64,000 nucleotides of DNA from Accumulibacter sp964420975 (GCA_964420975.1 CAYQVH010000006.1:88715-152714); one strand, 5' to 3'; counted from the stretch's first letter, positions 25,937 through 35,171 are shown. A program made the numbers and translations. Notes: a model not told the origin generated them from the letters alone.

Positions 25937-26230
25937 GAGCTCTCCTCCACTGAGTGATCGGTGACTCGCCGTAAGGGCGCCGCGACGGGTTGCGCAACGC
26001 CTACTCACTATAGCAACTTGTCCGGGTGGCGACGGTTGCGACGCAGCAATCGCTTTTTGGCAAGACCGGCCTCAACCTGCTCTGTCGAGTTGGCCAAGGT
26101 CGACTGGCGGAGGCAAAGCACGCGCGCCAATGACTTAGAATGTGCCCGGCGATAGAGGCGACCGGGACGCTTCCCACTTTTTCGATTCGACTCATCAAGT
26201 CCGACAGGCTGCTAGCTGACACCATTAGTG

Positions 26231-26869
26231 ATGCAAACCACCCGAATTTGTCTTGTCCGGCACGGCGAAACCAGTTGGAACGCACAACAGCGGATCCAGG
26301 GACAGATTGACATCGGCCTCAACGAAGCGGGTCTGGAGCAGGCGATGGCAGCGGCCAAATGGCTGGCCGCGCAGACGTTTGCCGCTGTTTACAGCAGCGA
26401 TCTGCTGCGCGCCCGGCAAACCGCCGAGTGTATTGCCGTCAGTCTCGGACTGCCACCCGTCCTGCGGCCGGACTTTCGCGAACGACGCTACGGACTCTTT
26501 GAAGGACTCACGTACGCCGAATCACGCGCGACCTATGCCGCCGACTACTTGGCCTTCGAGCGTCGCGACCCGGAGTTCGTGATTCCGTGTGGGGGCGAAA
26601 GCCTGTTGCAGCTACACGAACGCGTGAGCAACGGACTACAGTGGCTCGCTGCCGCTCATAGTGGAGAGTCGATCATCGTCGTCACCCATGGCGGCGTGCT
26701 TGATATTGTGAATCGCCTCGTCCGTGGCAAGCCACTCGACACGCCTCGGGACTTCCTGATTCCGAACGCAGCGATCAACTGGGTCAGCACGCGGGGAAAC
26801 GCGTGGCACCTCGACGCCTGGGGAGAAACTCAACACTTGGCACTGTTTGTGCGCGACGAAATGCCGTGA
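26231..26869 (+). CDS. Histidine phosphatase family protein (phosphoglycerate-mutase-like)
   Basis: A 212-residue enzyme with the catalytic RHGETSWNAQQRIQGQIDIG motif at the start, the second Arg in SDLLRARQTAEC, the acid in FRERRYGLFEGLTY and the second His in IIVVTHGGVLDIV. It resembles GpmB/CobC-type acid or mutase-like phosphatases; its actual substrate cannot be told from sequence. An alternative GTG start lies one codon upstream. It stands alone on this strand. Confidence 0.9.
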   Translation: MQTTRICLVRHGETSWNAQQRIQGQIDIGLNEAGLEQAMAAAKWLAAQTFAAVYSSDLLRARQTAECIAVSLGLPPVLRPDFRERRYGLFEGLTYAESRATYAADYLAFERRDPEFVIPCGGESLLQLHERVSNGLQWLAAAHSGESIIVVTHGGVLDIVNRLVRGKPLDTPRDFLIPNAAINWVSTRGNAWHLDAWGETQHLALFVRDEMP

Positions 26870-26953
26870 CTCCCCAACGTGTTTCCCGAGCGATGGCGAC
26901 CGCCCCACTTCCCTCTCACCAGCGCCAACCTCAGACGACGGAGCAAACAGCGA

Positions 26954-27385
26954 TCAGCCGGTAATGTACCGTTCCAACTGCTCGATGAGGAATTGCTGTT
27001 CGGAGATCTTTTCCTTCACCACATCACCGATGGAAACGACGCCAAGCACTCGGCCGTCGCCATCGAGAACGGGCAGGTGGCGGAAATGCTTCTCGGTCAT
27101 GATCGCCATGCACTCATCAACCGTTCGTTCCGGCGTCACATAGAGCACTTTATCGGTCATGATCTCGCGCACCCGCGTGTCCTTCGAAGCCTTTCCATAA
27201 AGAATCACCTTGCGGGCGTAGTCACGCTCGCTAAAGATGCCAACGAGTTGCCTGCCGTCGAGAACGAGGACAGCGCCAACGTTGTGATCGGCCATCACCT
27301 GCAAAGCGTGAAACACCGCGTCTTCAGGCGAGACAATGACCAGTGGTCCACCTTTATCGGCGAGCAGTTGCCTGAGGGTCTTCAT
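26954..27385 (-). CDS. Two-CBS-domain protein
   Basis: A 143-residue cytoplasmic protein consisting of a pair of CBS domains: residues ~10-65 (VSPEDAVFHALQVMADHNVG, ALVLDGRQLVGIFSERDYAR) and ~78-135 (VTPERTVDECMAIMTEKHFR, LPVLDGDGRVLGVVSIGDVV). Paired CBS modules bind adenine nucleotides such as AMP or ATP and act as energy or ionic sensors. No effector domain is attached, so it would act in trans. Neighbours are unrelated. Confidence 0.9.
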   Translation of the reverse strand: MKTLRQLLADKGGPLVIVSPEDAVFHALQVMADHNVGAVLVLDGRQLVGIFSERDYARKVILYGKASKDTRVREIMTDKVLYVTPERTVDECMAIMTEKHFRHLPVLDGDGRVLGVVSIGDVVKEKISEQQFLIEQLERYITG

Positions 27386-27551
27386 CGAGCGTCCTTTCTG
27401 GTCTGGTCAGGAAGTCACTGCCATACTAGACCGTCAGGCGCGGGTTGCCAAGAGGAAGGTCTCAACCGCTCGTCGGCGCGAAAGAGGCAGAGCGCGAGCA
27501 GTTGCTCGGCCATTCCCCGCTCGCGCAGTCCGGAAACGGAGTCGGCATCGA

Positions 27552-27995
27552 CTACTGGTAGTAGCCGACCGCGCAGACCTGATCGCTGACCTTGGTGACG
27601 TAGGCAACCTTGGGCACGGGCTCGGCGTGGCCCGGACGCGACCACAGGTAGCTGACTTCGGCGATCGACCCTTCTTTGGCCGCAGCATAGAGCTCCTCGC
27701 CCAACGCTTTCCCGCCCTTGTCCTTGAGGTCTCGCAGACTCTTGCCAAGGAGGCTGGGATGCGCGGTGAAGTTGCCGTCGAGGCCACCGCAGTAGACGTA
27801 CAGGTCGCGGTCCAGAAAGCCGTCTTCACCTTTGTTGAACTTCTCGATCGCTTTGGGTTTGTCGGTCTTTATCGCAACAACCGCTCTCTCCAGCATCCCG
27901 CGCGCCTCCGCTGGTGTGCCATAGGGCGCTGCCGAAGCGGTGCCAATCGATCCAGAAACCGCCAGCAGCAAAAGCCATCGTCTCTTTTCTCTCAC
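27552..27995 (-). CDS. Secreted cache-domain protein
   Basis: A 147-residue exported protein. From GTG 27995 (AGGAGA is seven to twelve bases upstream) the first ~22 residues (REKRRWLLLLAVSGSIGTAS) are a signal peptide; a longer frame to 28091 has no comparable ribosome site. The rest is a single-cache-like fold: GMLERAVVAIKTDKPKAIEK, DLYVYCGGLDGNFTAHPSLL, GEELYAAAKEGSIAEVSYLW and a final VGYYQ. Such domains bind small ligands, often as stand-alone periplasmic proteins beside cytochromes or sensors; here the ligand is unknown. Confidence 0.82.
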   Translation of the reverse strand: MREKRRWLLLLAVSGSIGTASAAPYGTPAEARGMLERAVVAIKTDKPKAIEKFNKGEDGFLDRDLYVYCGGLDGNFTAHPSLLGKSLRDLKDKGGKALGEELYAAAKEGSIAEVSYLWSRPGHAEPVPKVAYVTKVSDQVCAVGYYQ

Positions 27996-28243
27996 CACAA
28001 CTCTCCTTCCTGGTTCGGACATTCCAATGGTCGGCGTAAGCAGAATCAGGATCACGCCGCTTGTGAACCGCAAGAAACACCGGGCGGACACCGTTCGTCG
28101 GTCGAGCCCACTTCCCGGCTTCGTCGGCAGCCTCTTGCGAGCACTCCCGCGAACCTCTTAGCGAGAATCGTGCCCACTAAAGTTTTTAACAACCAATCAG
28201 TAGGTTAGTCGTCGCGCCCAGGCTTAACGACGATTCGGGCCGA

Positions 28244-28271
28244 GCAGCTGTCGGGAAGCCCCGACAGCTGC
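28244..28271. repeat. Perfect 12-bp inverted repeat in a gene-free stretch
   Basis: Two perfect 12-base arms (28244-28255, 28260-28271) flank an AAGC loop. There is no T-tract on either side, so it is not a standard intrinsic terminator. It is the only structure seen in the 27996-28445 stretch, which otherwise holds no gene. Confidence 0.6.
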
Positions 28272-28445
28272 GCCGGTCGGCGGGTAGAAACGCCGATCCG
28301 ACAAACGCTTGCCGTGTCGCTGCCCGGCGACACGGTTCAGGCGCTTCTTCGTGACTGACCATTGACGATAGTGACGCGCGACCACCATACTCGGCCGTTG
28401 GCAACGACGCGACCTTATGCCGGCGAAAGGGATACGGGGTGGGCT

Positions 28446-28784
28446 ATGGAAACAGCGAGAAATCGGTATGCCTTGGCGCTCGCCGGCGCGTGCCTGGCAG
28501 TCGTCGGTTGCACAAGCGACCAACAACTGCTCGCCAGCGAGGAGAGTATTGCGATCCAGACCGCGGTTCGCCGCGGTCAGTTCGAACTGTCGTGCCCGGG
28601 CGCGACCGGCGTCGTACTGTCGACCAATCTGTTGCAACCGGTCCTGTGGAATGGAATGGAGCGCGCCGAATACACGATCGGTATCTCTGGTTGTGGCGAA
28701 AAGGCGACGTACCTCGTCGTCTGTCCGCTGGGCTCGCCAAGTTGCTTCGCGGCTTCGGGCAGAAACGCGGCTGTCTGGCAGTAG
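28446..28784 (+). CDS. Small lipoprotein of unknown function
   Basis: A 112-residue protein with a lipoprotein signal: METARNRYALALAGACLAVV followed by lipobox VVGC at residue 22, then a mature part with four further Cys, in FELSCPGATG, ISGCGEKATYLVVCPLG and PSCFAASG. These could form two disulfides in the periplasm. I do not recognise a family. The ATG at 28446 is the first that puts the signal at the N-terminus. It is followed by the glycine riboswitch promoter about 90 bases downstream, and has no obvious operon partner. Confidence 0.72.
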   Translation: METARNRYALALAGACLAVVGCTSDQQLLASEESIAIQTAVRRGQFELSCPGATGVVLSTNLLQPVLWNGMERAEYTIGISGCGEKATYLVVCPLGSPSCFAASGRNAAVWQ

Positions 28785-28872
28785 CTTCCCGTCACCATGG
28801 CGCGGCCTGAAGCGGGACTTCGCCGGGGATCCCTGGACCTCGCGCCAGCGGCCTGTTGCACTTCGCCGAGAC

Positions 28873-28902
28873 TTGTCAGTCGACCCCGGAAAACGATACT
28901 AT
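28873..28902 (+). promoter_or_regulatory. Putative sigma-70 promoter of the glycine riboswitch/gcv transcript
   Basis: TTGTCA (28873-28878) and TACTAT (28897-28902) are separated by 18 bases. Transcription would start near 28909, a few bases before the first aptamer stem. Confidence 0.6.
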
Positions 28903-28912
28903 TCACCTATTG

Positions 28913-29103
28913 CGAACGGGAGAGAGCGGCTCTGCCGCCGCCGAAGGCGCAATCCCACCCGGAAACGCGCAGGCATCAAGGACCGTTCGTGTAGTGAACT
29001 CTGGAGAGCGGCGCCGGCAGTGCAGGGCGCCCACCGATGGGGCAACGCGGCGACGACGGGCAACGTGAGTCGCGCGGACAATCTCTCAGGTAGACGGACA
29101 GAG
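28913..29103 (+). promoter_or_regulatory. Tandem glycine riboswitch
   Basis: Two consecutive glycine aptamers precede gcvT. Aptamer 1 (28913-28989) has a closing stem CGAACGG/CCGTTCG, then GGAGAG, the core CCGCCGAAGGCGCAA, and CAGGCATCAAGGACC. Aptamer 2 (28999-29103) has stem CTCTG/CAGAG, GGAGAG, a GGGGCAACG core and AATCTCTCAGG...GGACAGAG. The short linker between them is typical of cooperative or leader-linked glycine switches. It should sense glycine and turn on the cleavage genes. Confidence 0.93.
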
Positions 29104-29140
29104 GGGTGAGCTCGATACTGGGTTCGCCCCTTTCTTGTTT
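29103..29140 (+). terminator. Intrinsic terminator forming the riboswitch expression platform
   Basis: Arms 29103-29111 and 29122-29130 pair over nine bases (two G-U) and are followed by TTTCTTGTTT. Extending the stem by three pairs (29100-29102 with 29131-29133) consumes part of the aptamer 2 closing stem, so the two structures compete. Glycine binding would stabilise the aptamer and allow read-through. Confidence 0.75.
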
Positions 29141-29182
29141 GTCGAATCGGCTTAAACAAGGCCGTGCAAGAGGTTGATCATC

Positions 29183-30271
29183 ATGCAGAAGACAGCCCTC
29201 AACGAGACTCACCGCCATATCGGCGCACGGATGGTCGACTTCGGCGGCTGGGAGATGCCGCTCCATTACGGATCCCAGATCGAAGAGCATCATGCTGTAC
29301 GCCGCGACGCCGGCGTGTTCGACGTCTCGCACATGTGTGCGGTCGACCTTGTGGGGAGGCACGCGAAAGACTTCCTGCGTCGCCTGCTGGCCAACAACGT
29401 CGACAAGCTCAAAGTGCCGGGTAAAGCGCTCTACAGCGCGATGCTCAACGAGAGTGGAGGCGTCGTCGACGACCTGATCGTTTATTTCTTCGATGAGACA
29501 CGCTACCGGCTGGTCGTCAATGCGGGTACGGCGGCCGGCGATCTCGCCTGGATGGCGACCTGTCTTGCCGATTGGCAACTCGCGGCGACCATTCGCCCGC
29601 GCCGTGAGGGCGAGGATGCGCTGGCGATGATCGCGGTTCAAGGCCCGAACGCGCGTCGGCGCGTCTGGGAAACGCGACCGGAACACCGTTCGGCGTGCGA
29701 GTCGTTGCCGCCCTTTACATCGTGCGTCAGCGGCGATCTTCTGATTGCCCGTACCGGTTATACCGGTGAGGACGGCTACGAGATTACGCTGCCGGCCGAA
29801 CAGGCTGCCGCGTGTTGGTCGGATCTGGTTGCCTCCGGCGTCCGCCCTTGCGGTCTCGGTGCGCGCGACACGCTGCGTCTGGAGGCCGGAATGAACCTGT
29901 ACGGTCAGGACATGGACGCTACCGTTTCACCGCTCGACGCCGGCCTCGGCTGGACCGTCGACTTCGTTTCCGAGCGTGATTTTGTCGGCAAGTCAGCGCT
30001 GCTCGCACGTCCGCGGCAGTCGCAGTTTCTGGGCCTCGTGCTCCAGGATCGCGGCGTTCTCAGGGCGCATCAGCTGGTCACTACTCGCCACGGGGACGGT
30101 CAGGTGACCAGCGGCAGTTTCTCGCCGACCTTGCAGCGATCGATAGCGCTCGCCCGTTTGCCGTTGCAGGTGGCGATCGGCGACGCGGTGGACGTCGTCA
30201 TTCGCGACCGCCCCCTGACCGCAAGAGTCGTCAAGCCGTGCTTCGTCCGGCACGGTGAAATTCTGGTTTAG
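29183..30271 (+). CDS. gcvT: Aminomethyltransferase (glycine cleavage T protein)
   Basis: A 362-residue T protein. It opens QKTALNETHRHIGARMVDFG and contains the folate-binding RTGYTGEDGYEITLP and ARDTLRLEAGMNLYGQDMD with conserved Asp/Arg, then the C-terminal OB-like domain (LDAGLGWTVDF onward). It transfers the aminomethyl carbon from lipoyl-H to tetrahydrofolate and releases ammonia. The ATG at 29183 has AGAGG about ten bases upstream; an in-frame TTG lies three codons earlier. It is the first gene after the glycine riboswitch. Confidence 0.96.
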   Translation: MQKTALNETHRHIGARMVDFGGWEMPLHYGSQIEEHHAVRRDAGVFDVSHMCAVDLVGRHAKDFLRRLLANNVDKLKVPGKALYSAMLNESGGVVDDLIVYFFDETRYRLVVNAGTAAGDLAWMATCLADWQLAATIRPRREGEDALAMIAVQGPNARRRVWETRPEHRSACESLPPFTSCVSGDLLIARTGYTGEDGYEITLPAEQAAACWSDLVASGVRPCGLGARDTLRLEAGMNLYGQDMDATVSPLDAGLGWTVDFVSERDFVGKSALLARPRQSQFLGLVLQDRGVLRAHQLVTTRHGDGQVTSGSFSPTLQRSIALARLPLQVAIGDAVDVVIRDRPLTARVVKPCFVRHGEILV

Positions 30272-30338
30272 CGATTGATTTCGTTACGATTTTGCCGGTC
30301 AAGAGCCCCCTTACCCTCGCCCCCCTTCAGGAGTAGCC

Positions 30339-30722
30339 ATGAACCTTCCTGCCGACCTCAAATACACCAGGAGTCACGAGTGGGTCCGTCGTGAAGCCGA
30401 CGACACGATCACCATCGGGATTACCGACCACGCTCAGGAGCTGCTCGGCGACCTGGTGTTTATCGAACTACCGGAGGTCGGCGCCCTTTTTGCTGCCGAA
30501 CAGGAGGTGGCCGTCGTCGAATCGGTGAAAGCAGCCGCCGACGTCTATGCGCCGGTGGCCGGCGTCGTGCTTGAGGTCAACCAGGCGGCGGTCGATGCGC
30601 CCGAACTCGTCAACCAGGATCCTTATGGCCAGTGGCTGTTCCGCCTGCGGCCCGAGCAATCCGCCGACCTTGAGAACCTGCTTGATGCCTCCGCCTATCA
30701 ACAGCTGTTGGACGCCGCTTGA
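30339..30722 (+). CDS. gcvH: Glycine cleavage H protein
   Basis: A 127-residue lipoyl carrier. It starts MNLPADLKYTRSHEWVRREA and holds the lipoylated Lys in VESVKAAADVYAPVAG, with the usual NQDPYGQWLFRLRP end. Its lipoyl arm shuttles the aminomethyl group between P, T and L proteins. It lies 67 bases after gcvT and 28 bases before gcvP. Confidence 0.97.
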   Translation: MNLPADLKYTRSHEWVRREADDTITIGITDHAQELLGDLVFIELPEVGALFAAEQEVAVVESVKAAADVYAPVAGVVLEVNQAAVDAPELVNQDPYGQWLFRLRPEQSADLENLLDASAYQQLLDAA

Positions 30723-30750
30723 GTTCGTCTGATTCCGCCTGGATCCGCCC

Positions 30751-33630
30751 ATGGAAGCGCCTCCCCTTTCTGTCCTCGAACAGCGCGACGACTTTCTGAG
30801 CCGTCACATCGGTCCCTCGCCAAGCGAGATGGCCACCATGCTGACAGCGGTCGGCGCCAGCGACCTGGACGATCTCGTCGAGCAGACGGTGCCGGCGGCG
30901 ATCCGGCTCACGGCGCCGCTGGCGCTGCCGGAGCCGCGCCCAGAACACGAAGCGCTTGCCGCCTTGCGTACAATGGCCGACCGTAACCGTATCCGGCACT
31001 CGTTGATCGGTATGGGCTATTCCGACACCTTGACGCCGGCAGTCGTCCTGCGCAACGTGTTGGAGAACCCCGCCTGGTATACCGCCTACACCCCGTATCA
31101 GGCGGAGATTGCGCAGGGGCGTCTGGAGGCTTTGCTCAACTTTCAGCAGATGGTCGCCGATCTTACCGGCCTCGAACTGGCCAATGCTTCGCTGCTCGAC
31201 GAAGCGACGGCCGCCGCCGAGGCGATGGCGATGGCCAGGCGGGTAAGCAAGGCAAAATCCAATCGTTTCTTCGTCGACGCAGCGTGTTTTCCGCAAACGA
31301 TCGACGTCGTCCGCACCCGCGCCGCGTTCTTCGGCTTTGACCTAGTGTTCGGTGCCCCCGACGAAGCGGCGCGACAGGAGGTGTTTGGAGCCTTATTCCA
31401 GTATCCAAACGATCACGGTGAAGTCAGCGATCTCAGTGGCCAGATCGCGGCAGTCAAGTCGCGCGGCGGGATCGTCGCGCTCGCCTCCGACCTGATGGCG
31501 CTTGTTCTGCTGCGTTCCCCTGGCGAGATGGGCGCCGACATCGCGCTCGGATCGTCACAGCGCTTTGGCATTCCGCTCGGTTTCGGCGGCCCCCACGCAG
31601 CCTTCTTTGCTACCCGCGACGAGTACCGGCGTGCCGTTCCCGGTCGCCTCATCGGCGTTTCGGTCGACAGCCGCGGAAAGCGAGCCTTGCGTATGGCGCT
31701 GCAGACGCGCGAACAGCATATTCGGCGCGAAAAGGCCAATTCCAACATCTGTACGTCACAGGTATTGCTTGCCAATATGGCGGCGATGTACGCCATCTAC
31801 CACGGACCGCAAGGTTTGCGCACCATCGCCACCCGCCTCCACCGTCTGGCGGCCATCCTTGCCGAAGCCGTCCATCGTTCCGGAATCAGCGTCCTGACCC
31901 GGCAATTTTTCGACACCGTTCGATTCAATCTCGGTAGCCGTGCGCTAAGCGCGTACAAGGCCGCTGCCGAGGCCGGCTACAACCTGCGCCAGGTGGCTCC
32001 CGGCATCCTCGCCGTCGCGGTCAACGAGCGGACTTCGCCGGCCGACATTGGGCGTCTGATCAAGCTGCTGACCGGGGTACACGCCGACGTCGCAGCGCTT
32101 GACCGGCAGCTGCTGGACGCCGACCCCGCGCTGCCCGCGGCCCTGATGCGTTGCGACCGCATCCTGCAACATCCGGTCTTCAACCGCCATCACACCGAGA
32201 CCCAGATGTTGCGCTACTTGAAAACGCTGCAGAACCGGGACCTGGCGCTCGACCATTCGATGATTGCGCTGGGCTCGTGCACGATGAAACTGAATGCCAG
32301 CAGCGAAATGATTCCGGTCAGCTGGTCGCAGTTTGCCGACCTTCACCCCTTTGTTCCACTCGACCAGGCCGAGGGTTACCAGCAGATGATTGGCGAACTC
32401 GAAGGCTGGCTACGCGCGATCACCGGATTTGACGCCCTCTGTATGCAGCCCAACTCGGGAGCGCAGGGGGAATACGCGGGGCTGGTCGCCATTTCGCGCT
32501 ACCACGCCAGTCGTGGCGAGGCCCAACGCAACGTCTGCCTGATCCCGAAATCGGCCCACGGAACCAACCCCGCCACCGCGCAGATGTGTGGCATGCGCGT
32601 CGTGGTCGTCGACTGCGACGACGCCGGCAACATCGAAGTCGCCGACCTCGCCGCCAAGGCGGCGGCGAACGCCAATGAACTCGCTTGTCTGATGCTCACC
32701 TATCCCTCAACGCATGGCGTCTTTGAGGAGGCGGTGACCGACGTCTGCCGCATCGTGCACGAGCACGGCGGACAGGTATACATGGACGGCGCCAACCTCA
32801 ACGCGCAGGTCGGCTTGACGTCACCGGCGCAAATTGGTGCCGACGTCAGCCACCTCAACCTGCACAAGACCTTCTGTATTCCGCACGGCGGTGGTGGCCC
32901 GGGAATGGGGCCGATCGGCGTCAAGGCCCATCTGGCACCGTTCATGGCCAACCATTCGGTGCAGCCGATTGGTGGCCCCCACCTTGGCCAGGGAGCGATC
33001 GCTGCGGCGCCTTGGGGGTCGGCGTCGATTCTGCCGATTTCCTGGATGTACATCGCGATGATGGGTGGCAAGGGGCTGACGCGTGCCACCCAGGTGGCGA
33101 TTCTCAACGCCAACTACCTCGCCAGCCGGCTGCAGGCGCACTATCCGGTGCTTTACCGAGGGCGCAACGGGCGTGTGGCGCACGAGTGCATCCTCGACAT
33201 CCGGCCTCTGAAGGCGGTGACCGGCGTCAGCGAGATCGACATCGCGAAGCGACTGATGGACTACGGCTTTCATGCCCCGACGGTCAGTTTTCCGGTTCCG
33301 GGAACGATTATGGTCGAGCCGACTGAATCGGAGTCGAAGGCCGAACTCGATCGCTTTATCGCAGCCCTGGTTGCCATCCGCGATGAGGTGAGACGGATCG
33401 AGACCGGCCAGTGGCCGACCGACAACAACCCGCTGAAACGCGCACCGCATACCCAGGCCGATCTTGCCGAAGACGACTGGCAGCGACCCTATACTCGCCA
33501 GCAAGCGGCGTTTCCGCTTCCCTACGTGGCTGACAACAAGTTCTGGCCGAGCGTGAACCGCATCGACGACGTTTTCGGCGACCGTCACCTGTTCTGTGCC
33601 TGCGTACCGGTTGACGACCTGCCGGCATAG
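30751..33630 (+). CDS. gcvP: Glycine dehydrogenase (decarboxylating), P protein
   Basis: A 959-residue single-chain P protein, a homologue of the alpha2 type. The PLP lysine is in HLNLHKTFCIPHGGGGPGMG. The N-terminal half begins DDFLSRHIGPSPSEMATML and has the substrate-site segment HTETQMLRYLKTLQNRDLAL; the C-terminal half has QPIGGPHLGQGAIAAAPWGS. It decarboxylates glycine and loads the H protein. It completes gcvTHP under the riboswitch. The L protein (dihydrolipoyl dehydrogenase) is not here, as is usual. Confidence 0.97.
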   Translation: MEAPPLSVLEQRDDFLSRHIGPSPSEMATMLTAVGASDLDDLVEQTVPAAIRLTAPLALPEPRPEHEALAALRTMADRNRIRHSLIGMGYSDTLTPAVVLRNVLENPAWYTAYTPYQAEIAQGRLEALLNFQQMVADLTGLELANASLLDEATAAAEAMAMARRVSKAKSNRFFVDAACFPQTIDVVRTRAAFFGFDLVFGAPDEAARQEVFGALFQYPNDHGEVSDLSGQIAAVKSRGGIVALASDLMALVLLRSPGEMGADIALGSSQRFGIPLGFGGPHAAFFATRDEYRRAVPGRLIGVSVDSRGKRALRMALQTREQHIRREKANSNICTSQVLLANMAAMYAIYHGPQGLRTIATRLHRLAAILAEAVHRSGISVLTRQFFDTVRFNLGSRALSAYKAAAEAGYNLRQVAPGILAVAVNERTSPADIGRLIKLLTGVHADVAALDRQLLDADPALPAALMRCDRILQHPVFNRHHTETQMLRYLKTLQNRDLALDHSMIALGSCTMKLNASSEMIPVSWSQFADLHPFVPLDQAEGYQQMIGELEGWLRAITGFDALCMQPNSGAQGEYAGLVAISRYHASRGEAQRNVCLIPKSAHGTNPATAQMCGMRVVVVDCDDAGNIEVADLAAKAAANANELACLMLTYPSTHGVFEEAVTDVCRIVHEHGGQVYMDGANLNAQVGLTSPAQIGADVSHLNLHKTFCIPHGGGGPGMGPIGVKAHLAPFMANHSVQPIGGPHLGQGAIAAAPWGSASILPISWMYIAMMGGKGLTRATQVAILNANYLASRLQAHYPVLYRGRNGRVAHECILDIRPLKAVTGVSEIDIAKRLMDYGFHAPTVSFPVPGTIMVEPTESESKAELDRFIAALVAIRDEVRRIETGQWPTDNNPLKRAPHTQADLAEDDWQRPYTRQQAAFPLPYVADNKFWPSVNRIDDVFGDRHLFCACVPVDDLPA

Positions 33631-33660
33631 GACGCCCCCTATTGTTGCGGAGAAACGACG

Positions 33661-34149
33661 ATGACCTCCCCTCTTTACCAATTCACCGCCGACTGCCTGC
33701 AAGGCGGTAGCCAATCGCTCGCCGAGTTCCAGGGCCAGGTCCTGCTGATCGTCAACACCGCCAGCGCGTGCGGATTCACGCCGCAGTACCGCGGCCTTGA
33801 AGACCTTTACCAGCGCTATCGGGAACGCGGATTCGCCGTTCTCGGTTTTCCCTGCAACCAGTTTGGTGGCCAGGAACCCGGAGAGGCGACGGAGATTGCC
33901 CACTTCTGCGAGAAGAACTACGGGGTCAGCTTTCCGATGTTCGCCAAGATCGACGTCAATGGCGACGGCGCCCACCCGCTGTACCAGTACCTGAAAAAGG
34001 CGGCGCCTGGCTTGCTCGGCAGTGAGGGAATCAAGTGGAACTTCACCAAGTTTCTGGTCGATCGACAAGGTAAGGTCAGCGCGCGCTTTGCGCCGGCGAC
34101 GGCGCCGGAGACCCTTGCCAGTCAGATCGAGGAACTGCTGGCGGGATGA
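33661..34149 (+). CDS. Glutathione peroxidase (thioredoxin-dependent type)
   Basis: A 162-residue monomeric GPx with peroxidatic Cys37 in NTASACGFTPQY, a FPCNQFGGQEPG loop (Gln of the catalytic tetrad) and WNFTKFLVDRQGKV (Trp and Asn). Such Cys enzymes use thioredoxin to reduce hydroperoxides. It is 30 bases after gcvP and may share its transcript, which would place an oxidative-stress gene under the glycine switch; no terminator was seen between them. Confidence 0.95.
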   Translation: MTSPLYQFTADCLQGGSQSLAEFQGQVLLIVNTASACGFTPQYRGLEDLYQRYRERGFAVLGFPCNQFGGQEPGEATEIAHFCEKNYGVSFPMFAKIDVNGDGAHPLYQYLKKAAPGLLGSEGIKWNFTKFLVDRQGKVSARFAPATAPETLASQIEELLAG

Positions 34150-34231
34150 GCGCCATGCCAGAACCCTATCGCAGCCTCAACGAACGACGCGGCTCGGCCT
34201 GGCGACGGCAAACGACCGTCGTGTGTGCCGC

Positions 34232-35023
34232 GTGACGATTCGCCAGCAGGCTTTCGACGCCCTTCTCGTGCCAACGCCAGAGGCGAAGTGTGCTGCCGTC
34301 CACGCAATCGGCGTCAGCGGCGACATCGACCTCAGCCCGCCCGACCAGAGGCGCCTATTGGCCGGCGAGTCGCTTCCCGGTCGTCCGCCGCGCCCGCCGC
34401 TCGTCTCGCCAACACAGGTTCCACAGCGGTCAGTGACGACGATTGCCGGGCGAGCGGCGATGCTTCATGCGCTGGCGCACATCGAATTCAATGCCATTAA
34501 TCTGGCACTCGACATCGTCTGGCGGTTCGACGATCTCCCACTCGCTTTCTACCGCGACTGGATCGCAGTGGCTCACGACGAGGCGCGTCACTTTCGGCTA
34601 CTGCAGCAACACTTGGCCACTTTGGGTTTCACGTACGGCGACTTTCCGGCACACGATGGTCTCTGGGAGATGGCCGAAAAGACCCGCCACGACTTGCTCG
34701 CACGCTTGGCGCTGGTACCGCGGACGCTCGAAGCGCGTGGCCTCGACGCGGCACCGTCGATCCGCGACAAACTGCAACGCGTCGGCGATGAAGGCGGTGC
34801 GGCGCTCCTCGACCTCATCCTTCGCGACGAGATCAGTCACGTGGCGATTGGCAATCGCTGGTTCCACTGGCTATGCGCAAAACAGCGCCGGGACCCACTC
34901 GCGAGCCAGGAAGAGCTGGCACGGACTCACCGCGCGCCACGCCCGCGCGGACCATTCAATCTCGAAGCCAGACGGGCGGCTGGCTTCGACGAGCAGGAGC
35001 TGTCTGCCCTACAGGCTCCTTAG
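34232..35023 (+). CDS. DUF455 ferritin-like protein
   Basis: A 263-residue ferritin-like helical protein of the DUF455 family. Metal-binding Glu/His pairs typical of the fold are visible: HALAHIEFNAINLALD, VAHDEARHFRLLQQHL and LRDEISHVAIGNRWFHWL, giving a possible di-iron site. The start is uncertain: GTG at 34232 fits the family's length; an in-frame GTG at 34223 and a longer frame overlapping the peroxidase gene are the alternatives. A tRNA-hydroxylase-like oxygenase role has been proposed for relatives, but the substrate is not established. Confidence 0.82.
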   Translation: MTIRQQAFDALLVPTPEAKCAAVHAIGVSGDIDLSPPDQRRLLAGESLPGRPPRPPLVSPTQVPQRSVTTIAGRAAMLHALAHIEFNAINLALDIVWRFDDLPLAFYRDWIAVAHDEARHFRLLQQHLATLGFTYGDFPAHDGLWEMAEKTRHDLLARLALVPRTLEARGLDAAPSIRDKLQRVGDEGGAALLDLILRDEISHVAIGNRWFHWLCAKQRRDPLASQEELARTHRAPRPRGPFNLEARRAAGFDEQELSALQAP

Positions 35024-35171
35024 GCGTCGCGCACGGCGTTCGCGCGGCTTGCCCACCCGCCGCGCTGCTGCGGGATAGACTATTTGTTCCGCTTCGCCAA
35101 TAATGTCGCCCCTCACCCTCCCGCTAATCCGCCCGGCAACGACCGTGCCCTTCCCGAGTCGAGGTTTGGCC

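Noticed and set aside
32821..34068. A 415-codon minus-strand frame opposite gcvP and the peroxidase
   Set aside because: It crosses two well-matched plus-strand genes and has no family features.
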